DNA of 30,416 nucleotides from Pseudomonadota bacterium (lineage in GTDB: Bacteria > Desulfobacterota > Desulfobulbia > Desulfobulbales > SURF-16): the NCBI GenBank assembly GCA_030597865.1, contig JAUVQZ010000006.1, positions 1 to 30,416 on the forward strand, given 5' to 3'. Position 1 is the first letter of the stretch; each line of letters starts with the position of its first letter. A model generated the notes under the pieces. The model worked only from the letters and a program-made list of their open reading frames with translations. It had not been told where the DNA came from and ran no database searches. This document shows positions 1 through 6,154 of this stretch, one piece after another. Position numbers and translations under genes: made by a program.

Positions 1-1
1 A

Positions 2-118
2 CCGGAGCTGTGCCGTGGCGGAATTCCTTTCTTTGATTCTGCCGAGCGTGCCGTCAACACCTATGCCCTGGCGCTAAGGTATGGGAAATGGAGGAAGAAG
101 GTGAAAAATGGGAAATAG
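2..118 (+). CDS. C-terminal end of a probable NDP-forming acyl-CoA synthetase (partial)
   Basis: An open frame enters from the left edge and stops at 116-118. Its 38 residues read GGIPFFDSAERAVNTYALA, then LRYGKWRKK. A glycine-isoleucine-proline turn, a Ser/Ala-Glu-Arg-Ala-Val helix and a Tyr-x-x-Trp-Arg ending are typical of the extreme C-terminus of the ATP-grasp part of acetate-CoA ligase (ADP-forming) and related Pat-like acyl-CoA synthetases. Those enzymes interconvert acyl-CoA and acid with ADP or ATP, or carry an acetyltransferase domain. Only the tail is visible, so the family call is a resemblance from memory and the exact enzyme cannot be decided. Confidence 0.45.
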   Translation, partial: PELCRGGIPFFDSAERAVNTYALALRYGKWRKKVKNGK

Positions 119-120
119 GA

Positions 121-194
121 AGCTCAAGGTTCAAGGCTCAAGCAAGGTTCAAGGCTCAAGGCTCAAGGCTCAAGGCTCAAGGCTCAAGGCTCAA
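121..194. repeat. Short tandem array of a 7-mer (GGCTCAA)
   Basis: The heptamer GGCTCAA is repeated head to tail about eight times, with GGTTCAA variants near the left end, directly after the stop codon of the preceding gene. The unit length of 7 is out of phase with codons and no convincing gene overlaps it. Arrays like this vary in copy number by slippage. The same GGTTCAA word returns in the palindrome at 357-419. Confidence 0.8.
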
Positions 195-222
195 AGGGGC
201 AAGCGGGGTCAAATGGGAATGG

Positions 223-255
223 CCCAAACGGGGGTCAAATCTTTATCCTTGACAG
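223..255 (+). repeat. Dispersed repeat, copy 1 (GGGTCAAATCTTTATCCTTG core)
   Basis: A 33-base word beginning CCCAAACG and ending in CTTGACAG occurs here and again at 423-454, differing only by one G in the G run. A shorter variant lies on the minus strand at 30258-30236. Words of the form GGGTCA(A/G)(A/G)TCTT...TTGACA resemble REP-like repeats associated with IS200-type (RAYT) transposases; that link is inference. Confidence 0.7.
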
Positions 256-280
256 CTTCCCCGGCATCCTGAGAAAAACC

Positions 281-348
281 TTTGCCACGGAACACACGGA
301 AAAAACATCTTTTTGCTTTCCGTGCCTTCCGTGGATTCCGTGGCAAAA
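281..348. repeat. Palindromic intergenic element, copy A (CCACGGAA family)
   Basis: The element opens with TTTGCCACGGAA, continues with CACACGGAA, and closes with CCTTCCGTGGATTCCGTGGCAAA. The arms can pair around a central A/T-rich loop. Related elements stand at 2958-3020 and 30038-30102, so this is a dispersed family of about 65 bases. No coding signal overlaps it. It may act as an RNA hairpin or a mobile palindrome; neither is shown by the sequence alone. Confidence 0.75.
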
Positions 349-356
349 AAACAAAA

Positions 357-419
357 CAGGTTCAAGGTTCAAGGGTAAGGGTAAGGGGTTTTATAGCTTT
401 TCCTTGAACCTTGAACCTG
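357..419. repeat. Long inverted repeat of GGTTCAAGGTTCAAGG
   Basis: Left arm CAGGTTCAAGGTTCAAGG and right arm CCTTGAACCTTGAACCTG are exact reverse complements of 18 bases, separated by about 27 bases. The arm repeats the heptamer of the tandem array at 121-194 in both orientations, so the two structures probably share an origin. The stretch 119-556 holds only repeats and a G run near 510; I see no gene in it. Confidence 0.7.
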
Positions 420-422
420 CAA

Positions 423-454
423 CCCAAACGGGGTCAAATCTTTATCCTTGACAG
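423..454 (+). repeat. Dispersed repeat, copy 2 (GGGTCAAATCTTTATCCTTG core)
   Basis: Second near-identical copy of the 223-255 word in the same orientation, lying 200 bases downstream. The two copies bracket the palindromes at 281-348 and 357-419. A looser match (GAGGGTCAGGTCTTGA) follows at about 484-499. Confidence 0.7.
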
Positions 455-556
455 AGAATATGAAAGGATGAGGAGAAGGGACTGAGGGTCAGGTCTTGAA
501 AAGGAGAGGGGGGGGGGCCGCTGGTGTGGCAGGGCAGTTGGACGCTGAAAAGCAGC

Positions 557-864
557 CTATTTTCTACTTATTATTTGCCTTGTTAGCCAAATTGGACTTC
601 TTCGGACAGGTAGTACTGCCATGACAAAAGCAATGTCATCCTTGATTTCATAATAAATAGCATAGGGAAATCTTTTTGAGAACATACAGTGGAACCCGTA
701 TGCTTTGGCATGAATACCAGCAAAATTGATAGAGATTCAATATCTGCAATTAAACTGTCCCCAAAATAGCTCCCAACGCCATGTCCCTTTTGTTTATAAA
801 AAATAAAACCGTTTTCTAAATCAATTGTTGCTTCTTTTAAAACAACGACATCTCTGATGCTCAT
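557..864 (-). pseudogene. RelE/ParE-superfamily toxin, frameshifted
   Basis: The frame starts at 864 (ATG overlapping the antitoxin stop as ATGA) and reads MSIRDVVVLKEATIDLENG, then ADIESLSI. It then runs into nonsense near base 744. Moving to the -1 frame restores a convincing toxin tail, FAGIHAKAYGFHCMFSKRFP, AIYYEIKDD, VMAVLPVRRSPIW, ending at 557-559. This matches the RelE/ParE fold pattern of hydrophobic strand, KRFPY-x-I-YYE strand, and a final V-x-AVL strand followed by an Arg-Arg/Pro motif. Total length would be 102 residues, normal for the family, if one T is added to the ATTTTG run. Such toxins cleave mRNA or block gyrase. As it stands the product is aberrant, so it is a dead toxin, a sequencing indel, or a frameshifting gene. 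Confidence 0.75.
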
Positions 865-1067
865 TGGTGATGTCTGGATTTCAATTCTTCCAGTGTGACA
901 AACTCTGCTTTTCCACTTGTAAGTTTCTCCATCCTTTCTTCGAGTATACCACCGTGCCAAGCTGGTAATTTGATGTTGTTTTCATCATGAAGCAACGCAT
1001 CCCATAGAATTTCCATGGTTTGGAGTTTTTCGATTGTACTCATTTTTTTTATTGCCAGAGCGTTCAT
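861..1067 (-). CDS. Antitoxin, addiction-module component family (TIGR02574-like)
   Basis: This 68-residue protein has the pattern of the addiction-module antitoxins of the TIGR02574/PF09720 group: STIEKLQTMEILWDALLHDE at the N-terminus, then LPAWHGGILEERMEKLTSGK, then FVTLEELKSR. The Leu-Trp-Asp and Pro-x-Trp-His signatures followed by a Glu-rich helix are diagnostic for me. These small proteins neutralise a RelE/ParE-type toxin encoded just downstream, and here the stop overlaps the toxin start by four bases (ATGA), indicating translational coupling. A GAGGGG ribosome binding site lies about ten bases before the ATG. The gene appears intact even though its toxin is frameshifted. Confidence 0.8.
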   Translation of the reverse strand: MNALAIKKMSTIEKLQTMEILWDALLHDENNIKLPAWHGGILEERMEKLTSGKAEFVTLEELKSRHHQ

Positions 1068-1117
1068 GGATAATCACCCCTCTTTACGTTAAATTGAAAA
1101 AATACAGATATACCCAT

Positions 1118-1131
1118 TGATGGTACCATCA
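1118..1131. promoter_or_regulatory. Perfect 14-base palindrome upstream of the antitoxin
   Basis: TGATGGTACCATCA is a perfect palindrome 51 bases upstream of the antitoxin ATG. Toxin-antitoxin operons are commonly autorepressed at such sites. The rest of 1068-1428 is A/T-rich and shows no gene. Confidence 0.4.
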
Positions 1132-1372
1132 CCATTCAGATCAGAGATAAGGGTGATTTATTGCCCTCCCTGAACAGTTATATCAAATAACATTACCATT
1201 ATAATTACATAACTCAACGCTCCAACTTAAAATATTTATTTCCGAACCTTCCCCCCTCCCCCCAACGGCAAACCAAAATTTCCCATGGCTTTTTTTTCAT
1301 CCCTGCTTATTATATTAGTTATGCATTCTATTTCAGACCGGCTTTTAATGGGGCAGAGTCTACACACAACAA

Positions 1373-1406
1373 CCTCTGGATTTAGCAAAGATACCTAGTC
1401 CAGAGG
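1373..1406 (+). promoter_or_regulatory. Inverted repeat upstream of the coiled-coil gene
   Basis: CCTCTGGA and TCCAGAGG form a perfect 8-base inverted repeat with an 18-base spacer, ending 11 bases before the AGGAGG ribosome binding site of the gene at 1429. It could be an operator or a leader hairpin close enough to affect ribosome access. There is no T run after it, so it does not look like a terminator. Confidence 0.4.
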
Positions 1407-1428
1407 GTCTAAAGACGAGGAGGTTATA

Positions 1429-1713
1429 ATGGCAAGCGACACTATTGCAAGTACCAGTACCCCTTCACCCTCTTCTTTTTCCAGCCAGCAATATCGAACT
1501 GACAACCAGGCCGCCAGCCGCCGGGTTCAGCAGGCCAAGGACGATCAGCAACAGTCCATCCAGAATAAGCGTGAGGCCCAGGCCCAAGAGCAGAGGGCCC
1601 AAGAGCGCCTTGACAATGCCAAGGCCGCCGAAGTTCAGGCCCGCCAGCGGGTCAGGGAGGCCCAGGCCGAACAGCAGAAAATGGCCAGCCAGCGCATTGA
1701 TGTGGTTGTCTAA
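1429..1713 (+). CDS. Small Gln/Ala/Arg-rich coiled-coil protein, function unknown
   Basis: A 94-residue frame starts at an ATG with a textbook AGGAGG five bases upstream (1418-1423), which is the main reason to believe it. The first 25 residues are Ser/Thr/Pro-rich and probably disordered. Residues 30-88 are almost only Gln, Ala, Glu, Arg and Lys, with words such as QNKREAQAQEQRAQERL and EVQARQRVREAQAEQQ, predicting one long helix or coiled coil. There is no signal peptide or membrane segment. I do not recognise a family. Low-complexity composition makes similarity searches unreliable. It stands alone, with an inverted repeat just upstream and a hairpin at 1930-1949 downstream. Confidence 0.6.
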   Translation: MASDTIASTSTPSPSSFSSQQYRTDNQAASRRVQQAKDDQQQSIQNKREAQAQEQRAQERLDNAKAAEVQARQRVREAQAEQQKMASQRIDVVV

Positions 1714-1929
1714 GTTTTCAGTGTCCCACCTACGTTTTCAGAAATACGGGTATCACCAGGAGATCTTGCTTCTCGTTTTGCCCTTTTTCCCCTCCTTAAT
1801 TCTACACCATTTTCCCATAGATCAGCATTGCACATTATCTAAACAAGAATTTCTCCAGCCATCATCCGGGGTGCTGTTTAATGGTCCAGCGAATTATAAA
1901 GAGCCATGGCCTTTTCACCCTCACCCCGG

Positions 1930-1949
1930 CCCTCTCCCCCAGGAGAGGG
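1930..1949. terminator. GC-rich hairpin between convergent genes
   Basis: CCCTCTCC, loop CCCA, GGAGAGGG forms a perfect 8-base stem, preceded by TTTTCACCCTCACCCCGGC. This word is a common intergenic repeat type. It lies between the coiled-coil gene and the tail of tatC and could end both transcripts, but there is no clear T run. The rest of 1714-2004 shows no gene. Confidence 0.35.
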
Positions 1950-2004
1950 AGTTTAACGTTATTTCTCCTAACACCCTTCAGTATTATCTAGACCCTGTGC
2001 TTGC

Positions 2005-2813
2005 CTACCCTTTACCATTAGCAATCGTGGAATCTGCATCTTCCGCATCATCTCCAGTTTCTCCCCCCTGCTCCTTCACAAATCCAGCAAATTTCTTGCG
2101 ACCAAATATCGAGACCGCGACAATAGAGATTTCATAGAGCACCACCAGGGGAATGCCCATGAGCATCTGGTTAACAACATCCGGGGTGGGGGTGAGGATG
2201 GCGGCAACAATAAAGGAGATGAGAAAGGCATATTTTCTGTTTTTACGCAGGAAGGGGGCATCCACCATGCCGATCTTGGCCAGAATGACCATGGCAACGG
2301 GCAACTCAAAGACGGCGCCAAAGGCGATAAGGAGCCGCAGGGCAAGGGAAAAATACTCCTTTACCGTGGGCGTGGCCATGAGAAAATCAGTGGAATAGCC
2401 CATGAGGAACGTGAAGGCGGGCGGGAAGACCACATAATAGCCGAAGGCGGCACCGCCAAGGAAACAGAAGGAGGAGAGAAAGGTAAAGGGGATGGCCAGC
2501 CGCTTTTCATGCTGGTAGAGGCCAGGGGCGACAAAGGCCCAGATCTGCCAGAAAATCACCGGCGAGGCGAGAAGAACGCCGCAGGTCAGGGCTAATTTCA
2601 GGTAAAAAAAAAGGCCTCCTGATAGGAGATGAAGATCAGGGTCGATCCTTCCGGCAGCACCTCAAAGAGCGGTCTAAAGAACCAGTCGCCAATGGGGTCA
2701 ATATAATAATAGGATCCGGCAAAGCAGACAATGACCGCCAGCAGGCTGCGAACCAGACCGGTCCGCAGGTCGGCCAGATGCTCGGGAAGCCCTTGTTTTT
2801 CCATATCTTCCAT
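2005..2813 (-). pseudogene. tatC: Sec-independent translocase TatC, copy 1, frameshifted at a T9 tract
   Basis: TatC is the multispanning receptor that binds twin-arginine signal peptides and recruits TatA. The N-terminal part from ATG 2813 (AGAGGG ribosome site upstream) reads LPEHLADLRTGLVRSLLAVI, then DPIGDWFFRPL and FISYQEAFFF, and stops at 2598. The rest resumes in another frame as LALTCGVLLASPVIFWQIWA, FVAPGLYQHEKR and further membrane segments, ending DDAEDADSTIANGKG. The junction is nine T on the coding strand (A9 at 2604-2612). Ten T would give EAFFFYLKLAL, the normal family sequence, and one protein of 269 residues. The conserved APGLYxHEKR loop is intact. No tatA/tatB is adjacent here. 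An intact tatC lies at 27188. The gene may be decayed, mis-sequenced, or rescued by slippage. Confidence 0.85.
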
Positions 2814-2957
2814 GACAATTTCCCTCTTTAAAAAAATAAAATCGTTGCATCATACAGACTCCAAGAAGCACGGTCAAGGGGAAGGGGAAGGGGCTGCCGT
2901 TTCCTTGCCGGGATGGACAAAAAATGGCGGAGGATGAGAGATGATTGCTTTTTTTGA

Positions 2958-3020
2958 GCCACGGAATCCACGGAAGGCCCGGAAAAACAAAAAGAGGTTT
3001 TCTTCAGTGGATTCCGTGGC
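2958..3020. repeat. Palindromic intergenic element, copy B (CCACGGAA family)
   Basis: GCCACGGAATCCACGGAA on the left and GTGGATTCCGTGGC on the right can pair around a 30-base A-rich centre. It belongs with the elements at 281-348 and 30038-30102. It lies upstream of tatC copy 1, in the 413-base stretch 2814-3226, which otherwise holds only the tandem repeat at 3117-3187 and no gene I can support. Confidence 0.75.
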
Positions 3021-3116
3021 CTTAAGTTAGCATAAAACTTCACCGGCCCAGGCCTGCTATTGTTTCGGTGGTTAACGAGGTAAAAGTATCAGCATGGTTC
3101 CGAATTGCGCAAACAC

Positions 3117-3187
3117 CCTTCGACAGGCTCAGGGCACCGCCTTCGGACAAGCTCAGGACACCACCTTCAGACAGGCTCAGGGCACCA
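3117..3187. repeat. Triplicate 23-24-base repeat (GACAGGCTCAGGGCACC)
   Basis: Three head-to-tail units, at 3117-3139, 3140-3163 and 3164-3187, share CCTTC(G/A)..ACA(G/A)GCTCAGG(G/A)CACC. CTTCGACAGGCTCAGGG-type words are widespread intergenic repeats in many bacterial genomes. The array sits about 40 bases past the 3' end of the minus-strand gene at 3227 and is not coding. Confidence 0.75.
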
Positions 3188-3226
3188 CCCAACCAATATC
3201 TGCCCCAACCACCAGACCAGCATTCT

Positions 3227-3916
3227 TCAGATACTGCCTTCAGGGAAACGCGCCTGAAAGAGCTGCCAGAGGGGTTCTATCTTGCGAATTCGTTTTTTCC
3301 CAACAACATCCCAGATCACCTGCAGCCTTTGACTCTCTTTTTCAAAGGGGATCAGCCCCTCGGTGGTCAGGAAAAAATGGAGCTGCACGTCCCAGCCATC
3401 CAGGGAAATTTCTTCACCAATCAACTGGTCCTGAACGCCGACTGCCCCGAATAAGGTCTCCCCGTCCACTGACCCCAGGTCACTGAGGATCCCCATGGCC
3501 AGATCAAAAAAACCTGTACCGTTACCCAGGCGTCCGCCACCAGGGGCAACGGCCAGGCAATCGGTCAGGGCCAGATCAACATGGAGTTCCCTTAAGCCCT
3601 TCATGGCAAGGAGTTTACCGAATTGCTCTATGCCCTTAAGGGCCACCGCATGCCCCAGGTCCTGAAAAGGAACCACATAGGGCCTCAGGAGATAAAAACC
3701 TTTTTTGATTCCCGGCCCCGGCACCAGAAGCATCTTGCCATCTAGCAGGGCGTTAATTCTGACCTGATTTAGCTGGGGAGACGGCGACACAAAGAGCGTT
3801 TTGCTCTGCCGGTAAACATCCTGCCGCCTGAGGGCCTCTGCAATTTTTCCGGGATGAAGGGGGGGTAATGGCGCCTCCTGCATCCTCTGGCGCAAGCCGT
3901 TCTTGTCGTTCCCCAT
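3227..3916 (-). CDS. 5-formyltetrahydrofolate cyclo-ligase family protein
   Basis: The 229-residue protein fits the 5-FTHF cyclo-ligase (MTHFS, PF01812) family, which uses ATP to turn 5-formyl-THF into 5,10-methenyl-THF. Seen in order: an N-terminal RQRMQE helix; ALRRQDVYRQSKTLFVSPSP, the strand where folate enzymes read 'A..V.vy.s'; VRINALLDGKMLLVPGPG (substrate loop region); DLALTDCLAVAPGGGRLGNG, then GTGFFDLAMGILSDLG, which corresponds to the family's G-x-R-x-G-x-G-x-G-(Y/F)-x-D signature; and a C-terminal EISLDGWDVQLHFFLTTEGL, like the 'HD.pvd.iiTp' ending. The subgroup resembles the longer, uncharacterised archaeal/deltaproteobacterial relatives rather than classic YgfA, so the folate role is probable, not certain. 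The ribosome site before ATG 3916 is weak. Confidence 0.65.
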   Translation of the reverse strand: MGNDKNGLRQRMQEAPLPPLHPGKIAEALRRQDVYRQSKTLFVSPSPQLNQVRINALLDGKMLLVPGPGIKKGFYLLRPYVVPFQDLGHAVALKGIEQFGKLLAMKGLRELHVDLALTDCLAVAPGGGRLGNGTGFFDLAMGILSDLGSVDGETLFGAVGVQDQLIGEEISLDGWDVQLHFFLTTEGLIPFEKESQRLQVIWDVVGKKRIRKIEPLWQLFQARFPEGSI

Positions 3917-4122
3917 TGTTTTTTTACCAAAAAAATCTCAGGTTGAATACGTATATATCAAGGTCCAAAGAGGCACTTCCACCCTCCCCCCGAAGCCTCT
4001 CCCTGTTCGCCTATATCCCCGAGAGAATGCAGGCCCCTGAAGGGGTAAACAGCTAAAGAAGACCGGGAAAGATTGGGGAGGTAAATGCCACCTGTGCATA
4101 AAAAACAGGTGTAAGAAAAGGC

Positions 4123-5259
4123 TTACATCTTACGATGTTTGCTGAGTTGAGAAAGAACCTGATTGTGGATCTCAACATCCTCGCCTGAGGAGCCTTGATC
4201 CTCTGCAAGGGGGCGCAGGGAAGCGACTGTAACAGGCCTGTCAACAATCTCGCCGGCGGCCACAAGCTGCTTTCTCCGGGCAAAGCCATACTCCACCAGA
4301 TTACCGACATCATCCCACATGGTCTCACTCCCCATGATGGCAACGGTGATCGCATTGCCACCCCTGCCAAACATGCCAACATAGGTCTGCCGGGCCGCAT
4401 GGGTATAACCGGTCTTGCCACCCTTGGCGCCATCAATACGCCAGAGGGCCTTGTTATGATTGTTGAGCTGCCGTCCATAGCTGGTGCGGGCCCTCACCTT
4501 GCCGATTCGGTGGGCAAATTCTTCATCCTGCATGGCGCCGTTAAATATGGTGGCCAGATCACGCACGGTGGAGCGCTGACCTCGTACGGTGAGGCCAGAG
4601 GCAGACTTGCAGACCGTGGAACGGGCCCCCAGTTGCCTGGCCTTATGGTTCATCAGTTTGATAAAGGTCTGTTCACTACCCGCCACCTTTTCAGCCAGGG
4701 CAACACTGGCATCATTTGCCGAAGAGAGCAGCACAGCATTAATCAGGTCATTGGCCCTATACTCCCGGCCCTGGTTGAGATAAATTTTCGAACGGGGCAT
4801 TTTGGCAGCCTTGCGGCTCACCGCCACCTTGGTGGAATCGCCCAGGGATTTCATGGCAATCAAACCGGTCAAGACCTTGATGGTGGAGGCGGGCTGACCG
4901 GTACGATCCGGCTCATGGGCGTAGAAGACCTGGCCGGTATCGGAATCCATGATAATGGCGCTGCGGGATGACAGCTTGCGGCGCAGGGCCGTGGGGGTCA
5001 TCCTGGCAAAATTCCTGACAGGTTTTTGGGCAAGGGATGGTCTTCTCTTGGAAGAATCGGCAAGATGCCGGGATATGGTTTGGGGGTCACGCCGGGCAAC
5101 AGGGGCCGATCCATACTGCGAACCCAGGGGTTGACGCTTGGCAATAGTCGAGAGCACAGCACTTGTGGACAGCATGTCAGCGCTGGCCCCATTACTTAAT
5201 AACAAGAAAAAAATGGTCCAGACAAAGCTGGAAATATGATTTTTTGCTGAAAAAGACAT
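4123..5259 (-). CDS. D-alanyl-D-alanine carboxypeptidase (S11 family, PBP5/6-like)
   Basis: This periplasmic serine enzyme trims the terminal D-Ala from murein pentapeptides, limiting cross-linking. All three penicillin-binding motifs are visible in 378 residues: SxxK as S125-T-I-K128 in GQPASTIKVLTG, SxN as S180-A-N182 in LLSSANDAS, and KTG as K282-T-G284 in GGKTGYTHAARQTYVG. An N-terminal hydrophobic stretch (FVWTIFFLLLSNGASA) predicts a signal peptide cut near residue 27, and a basic linker (about 55-95) precedes the catalytic domain. There is no obvious C-terminal amphipathic PBP5 anchor helix after the short tail beyond residue 330, so membrane attachment is uncertain. It is monocistronic here, divergent from the alkyltransferase gene at 5520. 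Confidence 0.9.
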   Translation of the reverse strand: MSFSAKNHISSFVWTIFFLLLSNGASADMLSTSAVLSTIAKRQPLGSQYGSAPVARRDPQTISRHLADSSKRRPSLAQKPVRNFARMTPTALRRKLSSRSAIIMDSDTGQVFYAHEPDRTGQPASTIKVLTGLIAMKSLGDSTKVAVSRKAAKMPRSKIYLNQGREYRANDLINAVLLSSANDASVALAEKVAGSEQTFIKLMNHKARQLGARSTVCKSASGLTVRGQRSTVRDLATIFNGAMQDEEFAHRIGKVRARTSYGRQLNNHNKALWRIDGAKGGKTGYTHAARQTYVGMFGRGGNAITVAIMGSETMWDDVGNLVEYGFARRKQLVAAGEIVDRPVTVASLRPLAEDQGSSGEDVEIHNQVLSQLSKHRKM

Positions 5260-5519
5260 TATCGTTGACTCGCCATGGCGCCCCCATCTCGTCTACGATT
5301 TTATGGATAAACGAATATAGCCCTACCCTAATGGCAGCCCCCGGTAAAGACAAGTTCTTTACCAGGGAAAGGGCGTCAAAAAAAACCTAAACCTAGAAAA
5401 AGAGATCTTTTTCCCCCTTTAAAGAGTGTGCCATGACCACCTTGTTGGGGTCTCCGCCCTGCCAGGGTGTATTATGTGGTATATAATATATTTTTCTGTC
5501 GAAATAACCAGCATGGACC

Positions 5520-6026
5520 ATGCAGATGAAGAATACGCCTTTTGAGGTGCTGTACTGCGCCTGGGACTCTCTACAGCTATGGGGATTAGTGGACGGTGAC
5601 GAAATTATCCACCTCAGCTTTGACAGGGGGCGCCACAGGAGTGTCAGTGGCAATAAAGCCCTTGATGAGGTTTGCCAAGCCAAGCAACGGGAGTTGTGCC
5701 TCTTTCTTCTCAGCACATTGCAGGGGGCGCCAAACGACTTCCCCCGGAACTCTCCCCTTATCCAGAGGGGTAGCCCCTTTCAGCACAGGGTATGGCGCGC
5801 CTTATGCGGCATCCCCTTTGCCACCACCAGAACCTATGGTGAGATAGCCAGGGAGCTGGGCAACCCCCATCTGGCCAGGGCAGTGGGCCAGGCCTGCAAC
5901 AGAAATCCCCTGCCCCTTATCATTCCCTGCCATCGGGTTGTAAGCAGTACAGGCCTGGGAGGTTTTGCCGGAGGAGGCAAGGTCAAAAAGACCCTGCTTG
6001 ATTATGAACAGGCGAGGCTGAAGTGA
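5520..6026 (+). CDS. ogt: Methylated-DNA-protein-cysteine methyltransferase (Ogt/MGMT family)
   Basis: This suicide repair protein moves the alkyl group from O6-alkylguanine in DNA to its own cysteine. The active-site motif PCHRVV is present with Cys137 (LPLIIPCHRVVSSTGLGGF). The winged-helix DNA-binding part reads FQHRVWRALCGIPFATTRTY, then GEIARELG and ARAVGQACNRNP, with the family arginine finger at Arg120 and the base-flipping Tyr at 106. At 168 residues it has normal Ogt length, with an N-terminal ribonuclease-like domain. Start choice between ATG 5520 and 5526 is open because the ribosome site is weak. The 260-base gap to the divergent carboxypeptidase gene contains a TATAAT word (5482-5487) without a good -35 partner. 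Confidence 0.9.
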   Translation: MQMKNTPFEVLYCAWDSLQLWGLVDGDEIIHLSFDRGRHRSVSGNKALDEVCQAKQRELCLFLLSTLQGAPNDFPRNSPLIQRGSPFQHRVWRALCGIPFATTRTYGEIARELGNPHLARAVGQACNRNPLPLIIPCHRVVSSTGLGGFAGGGKVKKTLLDYEQARLK

Positions 6027-6029
6027 GGA

Positions 6030-6151
6030 GTTGAGAAGTAAGGAGTTGAGAAGTTAGAAGAGTAGAAAGAGTGATGTTGCTTAGGACAGGAGGTAATTTC
6101 ACTGCCACAGAGGTGGCCGCATTCTTATTTCACAAATTCTTACTTCTCAAC
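6030..6151. repeat. 13-base inverted repeat between convergent genes
   Basis: GTTGAGAAGTAAG at 6030-6042 is the exact reverse complement of CTTACTTCTCAAC at 6139-6151; the left arm is followed by a second, similar word (GAGTTGAGAAGTTAG). It spans the gap between the alkyltransferase and cheB, which converge here. Similar TTCTCA-rich words occur at about 8640-8675 and 21550-21605, suggesting a dispersed intergenic repeat. Confidence 0.55.
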
Positions 6152-6154
6152 TTC

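Noticed and set aside
121..419. CRISPR-like array
   Set aside because: The repeats are adjacent 7-mers and palindromes with no regular spacers and no cas genes.
1445..2137. Plus-strand frame of 230 codons overlapping the coiled-coil gene
   Set aside because: Out of frame with the well-supported gene, crosses intergenic repeats and runs antisense to tatC; Pro/Arg-rich chance translation.
2153..2398. Plus-strand frame inside tatC
   Set aside because: Shadow of the TatC reading frame; Met/Arg-rich and without a ribosome site.
3068..3454. Plus-strand frame over the GACAGGCTCAGGG array
   Set aside because: Its repeats are translations of the tandem array and it runs antisense to the cyclo-ligase gene; no ribosome site.
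5395..5412. A/T-rich palindrome AAAAAGAGATCTTTTT upstream of the carboxypeptidase
   Set aside because: Weak stem of A and T runs, easily due to chance.
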